Assembly (NCBI GenBank): GCA_017416685.1
Contig: JAFQBN010000012.1
Location: forward strand, 1 to 59,949
Direction: 5' to 3'
Source of the DNA: Oscillospiraceae bacterium
Lineage (GTDB): Bacteria > Bacillota > Clostridia > Oscillospirales > Oscillospiraceae
Length of the DNA stretch: 59,949 nucleotides
The number at the start of each line of letters is the position of its first letter. Positions within the stretch are counted from its first letter, which is position 1. Positions 7,184-15,467 of this stretch are shown here, piece by piece. The notes under the pieces were generated by a model. It was given only the letters and a program-made list of their open reading frames with translations. It searched no databases and had not been told where the DNA came from. The translations under genes and the position numbers were made by a program.

Positions 7184-9304
7184 TCAGTTCTTTTTGAAAT
7201 TCAGCTTCATTTCATAGCTCCCAGTGGTTTCGGGCATGAACCGGTACTCGTAAATACCCTGTTCCTCGTCCACCGCCACCAATTCATTGGCAGGGGCGTA
7301 CTCCTTGGGAACGTACAGAGTGACCACGTATTCGTCGCCCGCCACCAGCTTTGCGTTCAGGGACAGTGTCAGGTCGTCTTCGGACCACGTCAGCGCCTCG
7401 ATCTCTGCCGCGCCCTGGGTCACATGGCGGTTGGTGCTGACGATCTGGGGCCGCTCCAGACGGCGGCGCACGGCGATGATGGCACTTTCGCAGCTGTCCA
7501 GTTCCACCTCCAGCTTGGTATCGGTGCAGCCGAGATACTGCCGCTTGCCATAGTCGTACAAATGATACACGCCGGGGTCCAGATACAGATCACCCTCCAG
7601 CCGCACCTCGTACCGGCAGCGCTTCTGCTGCAGGTTCAGCACGTCCACCACGTTGTAGCTCTCCCACGGGGTTTCCACGTTCAGATTGGTGATGAGGTGG
7701 CGCCGGCTGCTCTCGTGGTCATAGATGTCCATGGGGTGCACATCCATGGTGGGCAGACACCGGCGCAGCAGGTCCACGCGCTTTTCCGGCAGTTCGGGCA
7801 GCACGTCGCCGAAAGTCATGGGCAGGCCCAGCAGCGTATTGAAATATGCACGGGAGGCCGCCTGACGGTAGTTGTTGTACTGCTCGGACAGGATCACGTT
7901 GTCCGGGTCGTTATAAAGGCACACGTTGTGCAGGGGGTAGTAGCGCATGACACGCAGTACGCCCTGCTCGATGAATTCGTCCCATTCGAAGGTATCGCCG
8001 CCAACACGGGCGGCATCGAACATATCCGCCGCCCACAGCACGCCGCCGGGAGTGGCGGAGCAGGACAGGACGTAGGCGTTCTCGCCCATGCACTCTCTCG
8101 TCTTGGCGATCATGGCACGAAAGGCGTCCTTGGTGGTAACGGACGGGTCGTAGCAGTCCATATGGAACTTTTCGTTCTTCTCCACGCCGTCCCAGATGGT
8201 GTCGTACTTGATAGCCTCGAAACCCCAGTCCTTCACCTTGCCGATGGCCATGGGCAAAAACTCATTGAGGTACTTGGGGTGGGTGAAATCGTAGTAATAC
8301 GTACCGCACCAGCCGATCTCCTCCCGCAGGACGACCTCGGGGTTCTGCTTGATGAATTCGTTTTTGCCCGGGTCGTTGGTGTAGCCGATCCACAGGGCGG
8401 GAGTAAAGCCGTTTTCCTTGATTTTCCCGGCTACGTAGTCAAGGCCGTTGGGGTACTTCTTGGGGTCGGGGTTCAGGGAGTCCACCCCATCATCCCGGAT
8501 GCCCGCGTAATCAGCGTGGTGCCACTCCCAGTCGATCCAGATGGTGTCCGCGCCGTAGTCCTTCAGGTGCTTGGCCTGCCACTCGGTATTCTCCAGCACG
8601 GTCTGTTCGCTGGCGTTAAAGCCCACACTGTACCACGTCATCCAGCCGGCGGGCGGCTTTTTGTAGTCGCCGTTTTTGTTGATGGGGCCGTACTTGAAAT
8701 GGTAGCGGTCGGCCATGATGTTGCGCTCCACATTGACATGGAATTTGCGCTCCCCGGCCTTGATACCGGTGGTCAGGGTAAAGCCGTACTCCTGCTTTTC
8801 CCAGTCGTAGCGCATCCGGTAGCGCTTACCGCCGGCCACCTTCACCGCGCTGTCGGTCAGGCGGTCAAAGAGCATATCGTCCACAGCGGATGCCGCCGGG
8901 CCGATGGCGGAGCGCAGGTGGCAGGCGTTCTCGATTGAGGACATTGGGAAGGTATGCTCCTGAACCTGCGCGCCCCAGCTCACCGTGCCGCACAGGTCCA
9001 CGGTACACTCGGGGTCAGCGGTGAAGATAACGTCCACGCCGTCCGGATTAACGTTAACGGAAAGCTTAAAAAAAGAAACGACCTCGCTCTGGCGGGTCCA
9101 GGTGGCTCCGATGCGCCCTATTGAAGAGCCGCTGCTGCTCAGGGTAAAGTCCGCCGGGTCGATGACCATGTCCTTGTAGTAGAGTTTGGTCACACGCACG
9201 CCGGTCATGCACTTGCCGCCCGCCTCGCAGATGTCCAGCGTGCCGGTGTCCCGGTCAAACACCACGCTGTAGTCATTGTAGCTGCAGTACAGTTTATTGC
9301 TCAT
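7184..9304 (-). CDS. GH36-like alpha-galactosidase-type glycoside hydrolase
   Basis: A 706-residue cytoplasmic glycosidase of clan GH-D. After a beta-rich N-terminal domain (about 1-220) comes a TIM barrel with GWMTWYSVGFN, ADTIWIDWEWHH and WGFEAIKYDTIWDG. By analogy with GH36/GH27, Asp368 in IKYD is the nucleophile and Asp437 in ARVGGDTFEWD is the acid/base. A C-terminal beta domain follows. No signal peptide, so it would act on imported oligosaccharides. The ATG at 9304 is preceded by AAAGGGG. The true substrate is uncertain: alpha-galactosides are the family default, but divergent members take other sugars. Own promoter; stands alone between terminators. Confidence 0.8.
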   Translation of the reverse strand: MSNKLYCSYNDYSVVFDRDTGTLDICEAGGKCMTGVRVTKLYYKDMVIDPADFTLSSSGSSIGRIGATWTRQSEVVSFFKLSVNVNPDGVDVIFTADPECTVDLCGTVSWGAQVQEHTFPMSSIENACHLRSAIGPAASAVDDMLFDRLTDSAVKVAGGKRYRMRYDWEKQEYGFTLTTGIKAGERKFHVNVERNIMADRYHFKYGPINKNGDYKKPPAGWMTWYSVGFNASEQTVLENTEWQAKHLKDYGADTIWIDWEWHHADYAGIRDDGVDSLNPDPKKYPNGLDYVAGKIKENGFTPALWIGYTNDPGKNEFIKQNPEVVLREEIGWCGTYYYDFTHPKYLNEFLPMAIGKVKDWGFEAIKYDTIWDGVEKNEKFHMDCYDPSVTTKDAFRAMIAKTRECMGENAYVLSCSATPGGVLWAADMFDAARVGGDTFEWDEFIEQGVLRVMRYYPLHNVCLYNDPDNVILSEQYNNYRQAASRAYFNTLLGLPMTFGDVLPELPEKRVDLLRRCLPTMDVHPMDIYDHESSRRHLITNLNVETPWESYNVVDVLNLQQKRCRYEVRLEGDLYLDPGVYHLYDYGKRQYLGCTDTKLEVELDSCESAIIAVRRRLERPQIVSTNRHVTQGAAEIEALTWSEDDLTLSLNAKLVAGDEYVVTLYVPKEYAPANELVAVDEEQGIYEYRFMPETTGSYEMKLNFKKN

Positions 9305-9338
9305 ATTCAATTCCCCTTTCACTGGGTGTTCTGTGCTT

Positions 9339-9367
9339 ACAGTACACCATCCGCTGCATCAAGTCAA
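9339..9367 (-). promoter_or_regulatory. Predicted promoter of the GH36-like gene
   Basis: Minus strand TTGACT, 17 bases, TACTGT, about 35 bp upstream of the start codon. Confidence 0.6.
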
Positions 9368-9386
9368 GAAGTTTACACTTTCTTTA

Positions 9387-9415
9387 TGGACATTTTCTCC
9401 ATTTGCGGGTACAAT
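9387..9415 (+). promoter_or_regulatory. Predicted promoter of the rhomboid-like gene
   Basis: TGGACA, 17 bases, TACAAT, 30 bp before the ATG at 9446. Confidence 0.65.
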
Positions 9416-9445
9416 ACCAGTATCACCTCAAAAGGAGGCACGTTT

Positions 9446-10306
9446 ATGCGTGGTATCTCCCGGCTGCTGAGCCGTTTTTGCTATAACCACCCCAACTTCG
9501 CCATCCCCAACCTGATGAAGTACGTCGTCTTCGGCAACGTCATCGTATGGCTGCTGGACATGTTCTCCGGCGGACTGGCCTCCCACTGGCTGTCCTTTGT
9601 GCCGGGGGCGATTTTTCAGGGGCAGGTGTGGCGGCTTGTGACCTTTGTGTTTGTCCCCTCCTTCTCCGACCTGCTGTATCTGGCTCTGTCCCTGTTCATG
9701 TACTACTTTTTGGGCGCTCAGCTGGAACGGATCTGGGGCACCACCAGATTCACCGTCTACTATCTGCTGGGCACAGCGTTGACCGCCCTGTGCGGTCTGC
9801 TTCTGTGGTTCACGCCCTTCCGCTTCTGGGCCGTGGTGGACATGGGTTATGTTAACCTATCCCTCTTTCTTGCCTTCGCCACCTTGTTTCCCGACATGCA
9901 GTTCCGCATCTACTTCATCATCCCCATCCGGGGAAAGTGGCTGGCGCTGGTCTATGTCATTTTGATCGGCCTTGACGTGTTCAAATATATCTCGCTGGGC
10001 CATTATCTGCTGGCGCTGACACCGGTGGTCTCCCTGCTGAACTGGCTGCTGTTCTTCTGGGAGGATTTGTTCCGGGGCGATCAGAAAGCTCACGTCCGGG
10101 TACAGCGCAGGGTCACGCAAAAGCCGGTGGACCTCCACGCCGCTCAGAAGCAGGTGCAGGAGCAGAAGGGTTACCTCCACAAATGCGCCGTGTGCGGCAT
10201 TACCGACGCCATGGACCGAACCATGGAGTTCCGCTACTGCTCCAAGTGTGAGGGCTATTACTGCTACTGCGCCAGGCATATTAATGATCACACTCACGTG
10301 CAATAA
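9446..10306 (+). CDS. Rhomboid-like membrane protein with Cys-rich C-terminal tail
   Basis: A 286-residue protein. Residues 20-205 form about six membrane helices with rhomboid features: QGQVWRLVTFVFVP, then LGAQLERIWGTTRFTVYYLLG. The catalytic GxSG motif expected after the L1/helix 3 region is not seen; the matching region reads VDMGYVNLSLFLAFATLFPD. It is therefore probably not a standard serine protease. The soluble tail has Cys247, Cys250, Cys265, Cys268, Cys273 and Cys275 plus three histidines, a likely zinc site, in the pattern CAVCG...YCSKCEGYYCYC. GGAGG precedes the ATG. Role unknown. Confidence 0.75.
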   Translation: MRGISRLLSRFCYNHPNFAIPNLMKYVVFGNVIVWLLDMFSGGLASHWLSFVPGAIFQGQVWRLVTFVFVPSFSDLLYLALSLFMYYFLGAQLERIWGTTRFTVYYLLGTALTALCGLLLWFTPFRFWAVVDMGYVNLSLFLAFATLFPDMQFRIYFIIPIRGKWLALVYVILIGLDVFKYISLGHYLLALTPVVSLLNWLLFFWEDLFRGDQKAHVRVQRRVTQKPVDLHAAQKQVQEQKGYLHKCAVCGITDAMDRTMEFRYCSKCEGYYCYCARHINDHTHVQ

Positions 10307-10340
10307 AAAAACGCGGTGTGCCAATGGCACACCGCGTTTT
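10304..10340. terminator. Bidirectional intrinsic terminator
   Basis: Stem CGCGGTGTGCC / GGCACACCGCG, three-base loop, A-run before and T-run after. It lies between convergent genes. Confidence 0.85.
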
Positions 10341-10348
10341 CATTCTCA

Positions 10349-11377
10349 TTACACAAGTCCAATCGCCATTTCCACCAGCAGGGCCACGATGACCACCAGC
10401 GCCGAAATGATAAAGCCGTGGAGCATGGGTTTGATGCCCGACTTTTTCATACTGGCAAAGGAGGTGTTCAGCCCAATGGCGGCAAGGGCGCATACCATCA
10501 GGAACTTGCTGATCGTCTTGGTATTGGCCACTACTTCGGTGGGGATGGCAACCAAACTCGCCACTACGGACATAGCCAAAAAGCCAAGGATGAACCAAGG
10601 GAATATCTTCTTGATGCTGAAGTTTGCCTTCAGCACCTCCCCCGTCTGACCGGCAGCTGCGGCCTGCTTCCTCTTCAGGCGCAGCTGAATAAATGCAAAG
10701 GCAACCACCGTGGGGATAATGGACAACGTGCGGGTCAGCTTGACCATAGTGGCGTAATCGCCGGCTCCCTCGGAAAAAGCGTATCCGGTAGCCACCACAG
10801 AGGAGGTATCGTTCACCGCCGTACCGGCCCAGATCCCAAAAGCCTGGTCGGTCATACCCAAGGCCCGGCCCATAATGGGAAACAGCACGATCATGGCCAT
10901 ATCAAACAGGAATGTGGCGGACATGGCATAGGCCACGTCGCTGTCCTCGGCGTCAATGGTGGGGGCGATGGCGGCGATGGCAGAACCGCCGCAGATTCCC
11001 GTCCCGGCAGAGATAAGGTTGGACAGCTTCCAGTTCAGTCCCAATGCCTTTCCAATAAAGTAGCCGCCGCCGAAGCAGGTGGCCAGGGTGAATACCATCA
11101 CCAACAGGGACATCTTACCCACATTCACAATGGTGGTAATGTTCAGGGACAGGCCCAATAGGATGATGGCAAATTTCAGCACCTTTTTGGAGGTGAACTT
11201 CAAACCCGGAGCCAGCCATTTGCAGTTGCCCAGAATGCTGTTCATCAGCATGCCCAGGAACATGGCAATGACCGCACCGCCAATGAGGTGTATGGGTAGC
11301 AGTCCTTCAATCCACGTGGCAACAAAGGCGATAGCCACCGACAGCGCCAGCCCGGGCAGCAATTTCATAATACTCAC
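10349..11377 (-). CDS. YeiH-family putative sulfate exporter
   Basis: A 342-residue membrane protein of the YeiH (UPF0324) family with about ten helices. Conserved family signatures seen include LLGLSLN, GTGICGGSAIAAIAP, AGTAVNDTSSVVATGY and MVCALAAIGLNT. Members are annotated as putative sulfate or sulfonate exporters; direct proof is sparse. The GTG at 11377 has AGAGGGG nine bases upstream; an ATG three codons further in (11368) is an alternative. It begins 17 bp after the prfC stop with no terminator between, so it is probably cotranscribed with prfC, a pairing with no obvious functional link. Confidence 0.85.
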   Translation of the reverse strand: MSIMKLLPGLALSVAIAFVATWIEGLLPIHLIGGAVIAMFLGMLMNSILGNCKWLAPGLKFTSKKVLKFAIILLGLSLNITTIVNVGKMSLLVMVFTLATCFGGGYFIGKALGLNWKLSNLISAGTGICGGSAIAAIAPTIDAEDSDVAYAMSATFLFDMAMIVLFPIMGRALGMTDQAFGIWAGTAVNDTSSVVATGYAFSEGAGDYATMVKLTRTLSIIPTVVAFAFIQLRLKRKQAAAAGQTGEVLKANFSIKKIFPWFILGFLAMSVVASLVAIPTEVVANTKTISKFLMVCALAAIGLNTSFASMKKSGIKPMLHGFIISALVVIVALLVEMAIGLV

Positions 11378-11394
11378 AGTGCATATCCCCTCTG

Positions 11395-13002
11395 TCAGAA
11401 CTTCGCCCCGCCGAACTCGGCAAGGACAAGGCCCTTGTTGCGCTCGGTGACCCACTGGATAGACCACTGGGAGGCAAACAGCAGCAGCTGGTTGCCCTTA
11501 TAGTCCTCCACCAGCTTGGCATCGTTGGGCAGCAGCAGGTCTTCCTCTTTCAGCGGCTGGGCATCCTCGTCCTCACGGACCACCCAGCGCAGGTACTCAT
11601 AGGGCAGGCCCTCTTTGTACAGCTCCACGTTGTACTCACTGCGCAGGCGGTACTCCAGTACGTCAAACTGCAGGGTACCCACCACGCCCACGATGACCTC
11701 CTCCATACCGGTGTAGGGGGTCTTGAAGATCTGAATGGCACCTTCCTGGGCGATCTGCTCCACGCCCTTCAAAAACTGCTTGCGCTTCATGGTGTCGATG
11801 GAGCGAATGCGCATAAAATGCTCCGGCGCGAAGGTGGGGATGGGGTCGAACAGGAACTTCTTGCCGGGAGCGCACAGGGTGTCACCGATAGAGAAGATAC
11901 CCGGGTCGAACACGCCGATGATGTCGCCGGCGTAGGCCTCCTCAATGATCTCGCGCTCGGCGGCCATCAGCTGCTGGGGGCGGGACAGGCGCATCTTCTT
12001 GCCGCCCTGCATGTGATAGACTTCCTTCTCCGCGTCGAAGCGGCCGGACACCACGCGCATAAAGGCGATGCGGTCCCGGTGGGCCTTGTTCATGTTGGCC
12101 TGGATCTTGAATACGAAGGCGGAGAACTCCTCGTCAAAGCAGTCCACCACCTGCTCGCCCGCCCGACGGGGCAGGGGCGCGGTGGTCATGCGCAGAAACT
12201 CCTCCAAAAACGGCTCCACACCGAAGTTGGTCAGGGCAGAACCGAAGAATACGGGAGACAGCTTGCCGTGGCGCACCCGCTCCATATCAAAGTCGCAGGA
12301 GGCGCCGTCCAGCAGCTCGATCTCGTCCACCAGCTGGCTGTGCTTGGCCGCACCGATCAGGTCCGCCAGAGCAGGGTCGTTGACCTCGATCTCGGTGGCG
12401 GTGGCCGCCTTGGCGTTGGTGTTGGAGGTGAAGTGGATGACCTTGCGGTTCTGCCGGTCGTACACGCCCTTGAATTCCTTGCCGCAGCCGATGGGCCAGT
12501 TCATGGCGTAGGTGTCGATGCCCAGCTCCTTCTCCAGTTCCTCGCACAGTTCGAAGGGGTCCCGGGTCTCCCGGTCCATCTTGTTGATAAAGGTGAAGAT
12601 GGGAATATCCCGCATGGCACAGACCTTAAAAAGTTTTCGGGTCTGGGCCTCCACGCCCTTGGCCGCGTCAATGACCATGACCGCGCTGTCGGCGGCCATG
12701 AGGGTGCGGTAGGTATCCTCGGAAAAGTCCTGGTGGCCGGGGGTGTCCAGAATGTTGATGCAGAAGCCGTCATACTGGAACTGCATGACCGAAGAGGTCA
12801 CGGAAATGCCGCGCTGTTTCTCGATCTCCATCCAGTCGGAGGTGGCGGCCCGGGTGTTCTTCTTGCCCTTGACCTGACCGGCCTGGGCGATGGCTCCGCC
12901 GTAGAGCAGGAACTTTTCCGTCAGGGTGGTCTTACCTGCGTCGGGGTGAGAGATAATGGCAAAGGTCCTGCGGCGTTTGATTTCGGATTCGTACTGTGAC
13001 AA
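11395..13002 (-). CDS. prfC: Peptide chain release factor 3
   Basis: A 535-residue GTPase that recycles RF1/RF2 from the ribosome after termination. G-domain motifs are clear: HPDAGKTT (19-26), the switch region RGISVTSSVMQF, DTPGHQD (from 86) and NKMD (140-143). The rest has the EF-G-like domains and PrfC-specific sequences such as GTLQFDVLEYRL near the C-terminus. Full length for the family. The start is TTG (13000-13002) with AGGGAGTG about nine bases upstream; there is no suitable ATG. Confidence 0.95.
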   Translation of the reverse strand: MSQYESEIKRRRTFAIISHPDAGKTTLTEKFLLYGGAIAQAGQVKGKKNTRAATSDWMEIEKQRGISVTSSVMQFQYDGFCINILDTPGHQDFSEDTYRTLMAADSAVMVIDAAKGVEAQTRKLFKVCAMRDIPIFTFINKMDRETRDPFELCEELEKELGIDTYAMNWPIGCGKEFKGVYDRQNRKVIHFTSNTNAKAATATEIEVNDPALADLIGAAKHSQLVDEIELLDGASCDFDMERVRHGKLSPVFFGSALTNFGVEPFLEEFLRMTTAPLPRRAGEQVVDCFDEEFSAFVFKIQANMNKAHRDRIAFMRVVSGRFDAEKEVYHMQGGKKMRLSRPQQLMAAEREIIEEAYAGDIIGVFDPGIFSIGDTLCAPGKKFLFDPIPTFAPEHFMRIRSIDTMKRKQFLKGVEQIAQEGAIQIFKTPYTGMEEVIVGVVGTLQFDVLEYRLRSEYNVELYKEGLPYEYLRWVVREDEDAQPLKEEDLLLPNDAKLVEDYKGNQLLLFASQWSIQWVTERNKGLVLAEFGGAKF

Positions 13003-13040
13003 AGGGTATCACTCCCTAAATATAATCATAATGACAGAGT

Positions 13041-13069
13041 ATTTTACCATATTCTGTCCCCTGCCGCAA
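13041..13069 (-). promoter_or_regulatory. Predicted promoter of prfC-yeiH
   Basis: Minus strand TTGCGG, 17 bases, TAAAAT, about 40 bp upstream of the TTG start. Confidence 0.5.
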
Positions 13070-13116
13070 GGGAAAAGTCTTTCCCTCAAAAATCTATTAA
13101 ATTTTTGTGAAAGGGA

Positions 13117-13145
13117 TTGTATTTTTCCTGCATATCGTGTAAACT
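13117..13145 (+). promoter_or_regulatory. Predicted promoter of the small membrane protein gene
   Basis: TTGTAT, 17 bases, TAAACT, about 33 bp before the ATG at 13179. Confidence 0.5.
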
Positions 13146-13178
13146 GTGAATAGAAAATCGTCAAGGGAGGAGTCAACC

Positions 13179-13358
13179 ATGAAAGTTGCCCGTTTCGTGC
13201 TGAAGGTGGTCGCTGCATCTTTGATCGCCGCCGCTGCCATTTGTGCCGTTATTGCCTATTGGGACAAGCTGGTCACCTTTGGCAAGTCCCTGTGCGGCAA
13301 GGTTCGTGCCGCCCGTGAGATCGTCTGTTGCGACGAGTACGAGGACTACGTGGAATAA
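13179..13358 (+). CDS. Small single-pass membrane protein, unknown function
   Basis: A 59-residue protein with a basic start (MKVARFVLK), one membrane helix (about 8-28, rich in Ala/Ile/Val), then a short charged tail with a CC pair and an acidic end (CCDEYEDYVE). A GGGAGGAG ribosome site precedes the ATG, and a terminator follows, so it is a single-gene unit. I do not recognise a characterised family. Its tail is likely cytoplasmic if the N-terminus is outside, but topology is uncertain. Confidence 0.65.
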   Translation: MKVARFVLKVVAASLIAAAAICAVIAYWDKLVTFGKSLCGKVRAAREIVCCDEYEDYVE

Positions 13359-13364
13359 TCAATT

Positions 13365-13395
13365 AAAACACCGCCGATCATTCGGCGGTGTTTTT
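13365..13395 (+). terminator. Intrinsic terminator
   Basis: Stem CACCGCCGA / TCGGCGGTG with A-run before and five Ts after. Confidence 0.85.
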
Positions 13396-13407
13396 GCGCC
13401 CTGCCGC

Positions 13408-13436
13408 TTGCGAAAGCGGTCGGGTTATGGTAGAAT
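13408..13436 (+). promoter_or_regulatory. Predicted promoter of pyrB
   Basis: TTGCGA, 17 bases, TAGAAT, 29 bp before the pyrB ATG. The leader is too short for a PyrR attenuator. Confidence 0.65.
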
Positions 13437-13465
13437 AGCTGGAAACCGTTGAAGGAGTGTTTTGT

Positions 13466-14527
13466 ATGCGGCATTTGATTGATTTTGGTGATATGTCCCG
13501 TGCGGAATGGGATGCCATCTACGCCCGGGCCAGTCAGATCATGGACGACCCGACCGCCTTTACCGACTTGTGTCACGGTAAGATTTCCTGCAACCTGTTT
13601 TACGAGCCGTCCACCCGCACCAACTTCTCCTTCCAGACTGCCATGATGCGCCTGGGCGGCAAGGTGTTCGGTTTTTCCGACCCCAACTCCTCCTCCGTGT
13701 CCAAGGGCGAGTCGCTGAAGGACACCGTCAAGATGGTCTCCGGCTACGGCGACGTCATCGTCATGCGTACCCCGTGGGAGGGTTCTGCCAAGGCCGCCTC
13801 TCTCTACTCTCACATTCCCGTCATCAACGCCGGTGACGGCGGTCACATGCACCCCACCCAGACCATGGCCGACCTGACCACCATCACCCGTCTCCACGGC
13901 GGTGTGGACGGTCTGTCTATCGGTCTGTGCGGCGATTTGAAGAACGGTCGCACCGTCCATTCCCTCATCAAAGCCATGGAGAAGTTCAAGGGTGTCAAAT
14001 TCTTCCTCATCGCCCCCCGTGAGCTGGCTATTCCCGAATACATGCGCGTATTCATGCGTGAGCATAATATCCCCTTCACCGAGGTCACCGGTCTGGAGGC
14101 GGTCATCCCCCAGCTGGACGTGCTGTACATGACCCGCATCCAGCAGGAGCGGTTCTCCGATCCCGCCGAATATGAGCGCAACAAGGGCATCTACATCCTC
14201 ACCCGCCGCAAGCTGGATCGCGCCAAGCCCGACATGCTGGTCATGCACCCCCTGCCCCGGGTGGATGAGATCACCATCGATGTGGACGACGACCCCCGCG
14301 CCGCCTACTTCCAGCAGGCCCGCTACGGCATGTTCGCCCGTATGGCTCTGCTGTCCGATCTGGCCAACCAGCCCCGGCAGGAAGTGCTGGACGCCGTGGA
14401 GATCGGCACAAAGCCCGTTTGTACCAACCCCCGCTGTATCACCCAGACCGAGCGCTACCTGCCCCCGCTGGTCAAGCGCAACGGCGGCGTGGAGTGCTGC
14501 GCCTTCTGCGACGCACATCTGGAATAA
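13466..14527 (+). CDS. pyrB: Aspartate carbamoyltransferase with a fused PyrI-like zinc tail
   Basis: A 353-residue enzyme for the first committed step of pyrimidine synthesis (carbamoyl phosphate plus aspartate to carbamoyl aspartate). Substrate motifs are present: STRT (49-52), SVSKGES (Lys80), HPTQT in the middle and MHPLPRVDEI near residue 260. Past the normal catalytic end (about 310) the chain continues with CTNPRC...CAFC: Cys319, Cys324, Cys345 and Cys348. This C-x4-C-I / C-x2-C pattern is that of the zinc domain of the E. coli regulatory subunit PyrI. The nucleotide-binding domain of PyrI is absent. GAAGGAG precedes the ATG at 13466. No pyrI is adjacent. Confidence 0.92.
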   Translation: MRHLIDFGDMSRAEWDAIYARASQIMDDPTAFTDLCHGKISCNLFYEPSTRTNFSFQTAMMRLGGKVFGFSDPNSSSVSKGESLKDTVKMVSGYGDVIVMRTPWEGSAKAASLYSHIPVINAGDGGHMHPTQTMADLTTITRLHGGVDGLSIGLCGDLKNGRTVHSLIKAMEKFKGVKFFLIAPRELAIPEYMRVFMREHNIPFTEVTGLEAVIPQLDVLYMTRIQQERFSDPAEYERNKGIYILTRRKLDRAKPDMLVMHPLPRVDEITIDVDDDPRAAYFQQARYGMFARMALLSDLANQPRQEVLDAVEIGTKPVCTNPRCITQTERYLPPLVKRNGGVECCAFCDAHLE

Positions 14528-14531
14528 GACC

Positions 14532-14571
14532 GAAACCGGGACTTTTGCCCAGGGCAGAAGTCCCGGTTTTC
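14532..14571 (+). terminator. Intrinsic terminator of pyrB
   Basis: Stem GAAACCGGGACTT / AAGTCCCGGTTTTC with T-run. Confidence 0.8.
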
Positions 14572-14621
14572 TCGTCCCCGCTTTCTCCCCAAAAAAGTTC
14601 GCAACCGCCCTGAAAACATGC

Positions 14622-14650
14622 TTGACAAAGGGCGGCGGGTATGCTATTAT
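14622..14650 (+). promoter_or_regulatory. Strong predicted promoter of the tRNA cluster
   Basis: TTGACA, 17 bases, TATTAT; 30 bp before tRNA-Gly. The best consensus match in this block. Confidence 0.8.
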
Positions 14651-14680
14651 TTCAAGGCTGACACAAGAATAGCTTCCTAC

Positions 14681-14754
14681 GCGGGTGTAGTTCAATGGTA
14701 GAATCCCAGCCTTCCAAGCTGGTCGCGTGGGTTCGATTCCCATCACCCGCTCCA
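14681..14754 (+). tRNA. tRNA-Gly (anticodon TCC)
   Basis: Full cloverleaf: acceptor GCGGGTG / CACCCGC, anticodon arm CCAGC-CTTCCAA-GCTGG, T-arm TGGGTTCGATTCCCA. CCA is encoded. Confidence 0.95.
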
Positions 14755-14761
14755 TTCATAC

Positions 14762-14824
<63 letters not shown>

Positions 14825-14838
<14 letters not shown>

Positions 14839-14968
14839 TTTCTCTGGTCCGCGCAGTCCCGGCGCATCAGCCTTCGCCATTCGGCTCGGCTTCTGCGGAA
14901 GGGACCCGAAACTGTTCAACATGCCCCCGGCATATTGAACGGGCGTTTCGGCTTCAGGCGTGCCATTT
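14825..14968 (+). repeat. Direct repeat of the tRNA-Arg 3' tail
   Basis: The 17 bases CTTCAGGCGTGCCATTT at 14825-14841 (the 3' end of tRNA-Arg plus three bases) recur exactly at 14952-14968, 127 bp later. The DNA between holds a hairpin (TTCAACATGCC / GGCATATTGAA, 14915-14939, one mismatch) and no gene. This is the structure left by site-specific insertion at a tRNA 3' end, or by a small duplication. Confidence 0.75.
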
Positions 14969-15009
14969 TTAGGCGTACCGCCTCTCTTCTTGTGCCGCAA
15001 CCTAATATG

Positions 15010-15085
15010 GTGGGTATAGCTCAGTTGGCAGAGCACCGGATTGTGGTTCCGGGTGTCGTGGGTTCGAGCCCCATTACCCACCCCA
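15010..15085 (+). tRNA. tRNA-His (anticodon GTG)
   Basis: Acceptor GTGGGTA / TACCCAC, anticodon arm CCGGA-TTGTGGT-TCCGG, T-arm GTGGGTTCGAGCCCCAT, encoded CCA. The extra 5' G (-1) typical of tRNA-His is encoded at 15009 and faces C73. Confidence 0.95.
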
Positions 15086-15102
15086 TTAAGATCTCAGGGC
15101 GG

Positions 15103-15138
15103 AAGGGTCGGAGCAGCCGCTCCGACCCTTTGCTTTTG
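15103..15138 (+). terminator. Intrinsic terminator after tRNA-His
   Basis: Stem AAGGGTCGGAGC / GCTCCGACCCTT, four-base loop, followed by a broken T-run (TGCTTTT). Confidence 0.7.
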
Positions 15139-15162
15139 AGCGCTTACCGAAATCCTCTATAC

Positions 15163-15237
15163 AGGGGTGTAGCCAAGCGGTAAGGCACGGGACTTTGACT
15201 CCCGCATTCGCTGGTTCGAGTCCAGCCATCCCTGCCA
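15163..15237 (+). tRNA. tRNA-Gln (anticodon TTG)
   Basis: Acceptor AGGGGTG / CATCCCT (one G-T pair), anticodon arm CGGGA-CTTTGAC-TCCCG, T-arm CTGGTTCGAGTCCAG, discriminator G, encoded CCA. Confidence 0.93.
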
Positions 15238-15391
15238 ACGCGTCGTCGCGGATTGCGTATCGTTCGCTTCACCCTGCGGGCAAAGCTCATTCACTCCATC
15301 GCTCCTCCTTTTCAAATCCCAACCGCTTCGCTGGGTTGCGATTTGATTTTTGGGCAACAGCAAACGTTTTCCGCTTTTGTATAATATGTTT

Positions 15392-15467
15392 GACCCAGTA
15401 GCTCAGTCGGCAGAGCACCTGCCTTTTAAGCAGGGTGTCCGGGGTTCGAATCCCCGCTGGGTCACCA
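15392..15467 (+). tRNA. tRNA-Lys (anticodon TTT)
   Basis: Acceptor GACCCAG / CTGGGTC, anticodon arm CCTGC-CTTTTAA-GCAGG, T-arm CGGGGTTCGAATCCCCG, encoded CCA. A perfect -10 (TATAAT, 15380-15385) lies just upstream without a clear -35, and 154 bp separate it from tRNA-Gln, so it may be its own unit. Confidence 0.95.

Noticed and set aside
15136-15163. Promoter-like TTGAGC-N16-TATACA before tRNA-Gln
   Set aside because: The -10 would overlap the first base of the tRNA, leaving no room for a start site.
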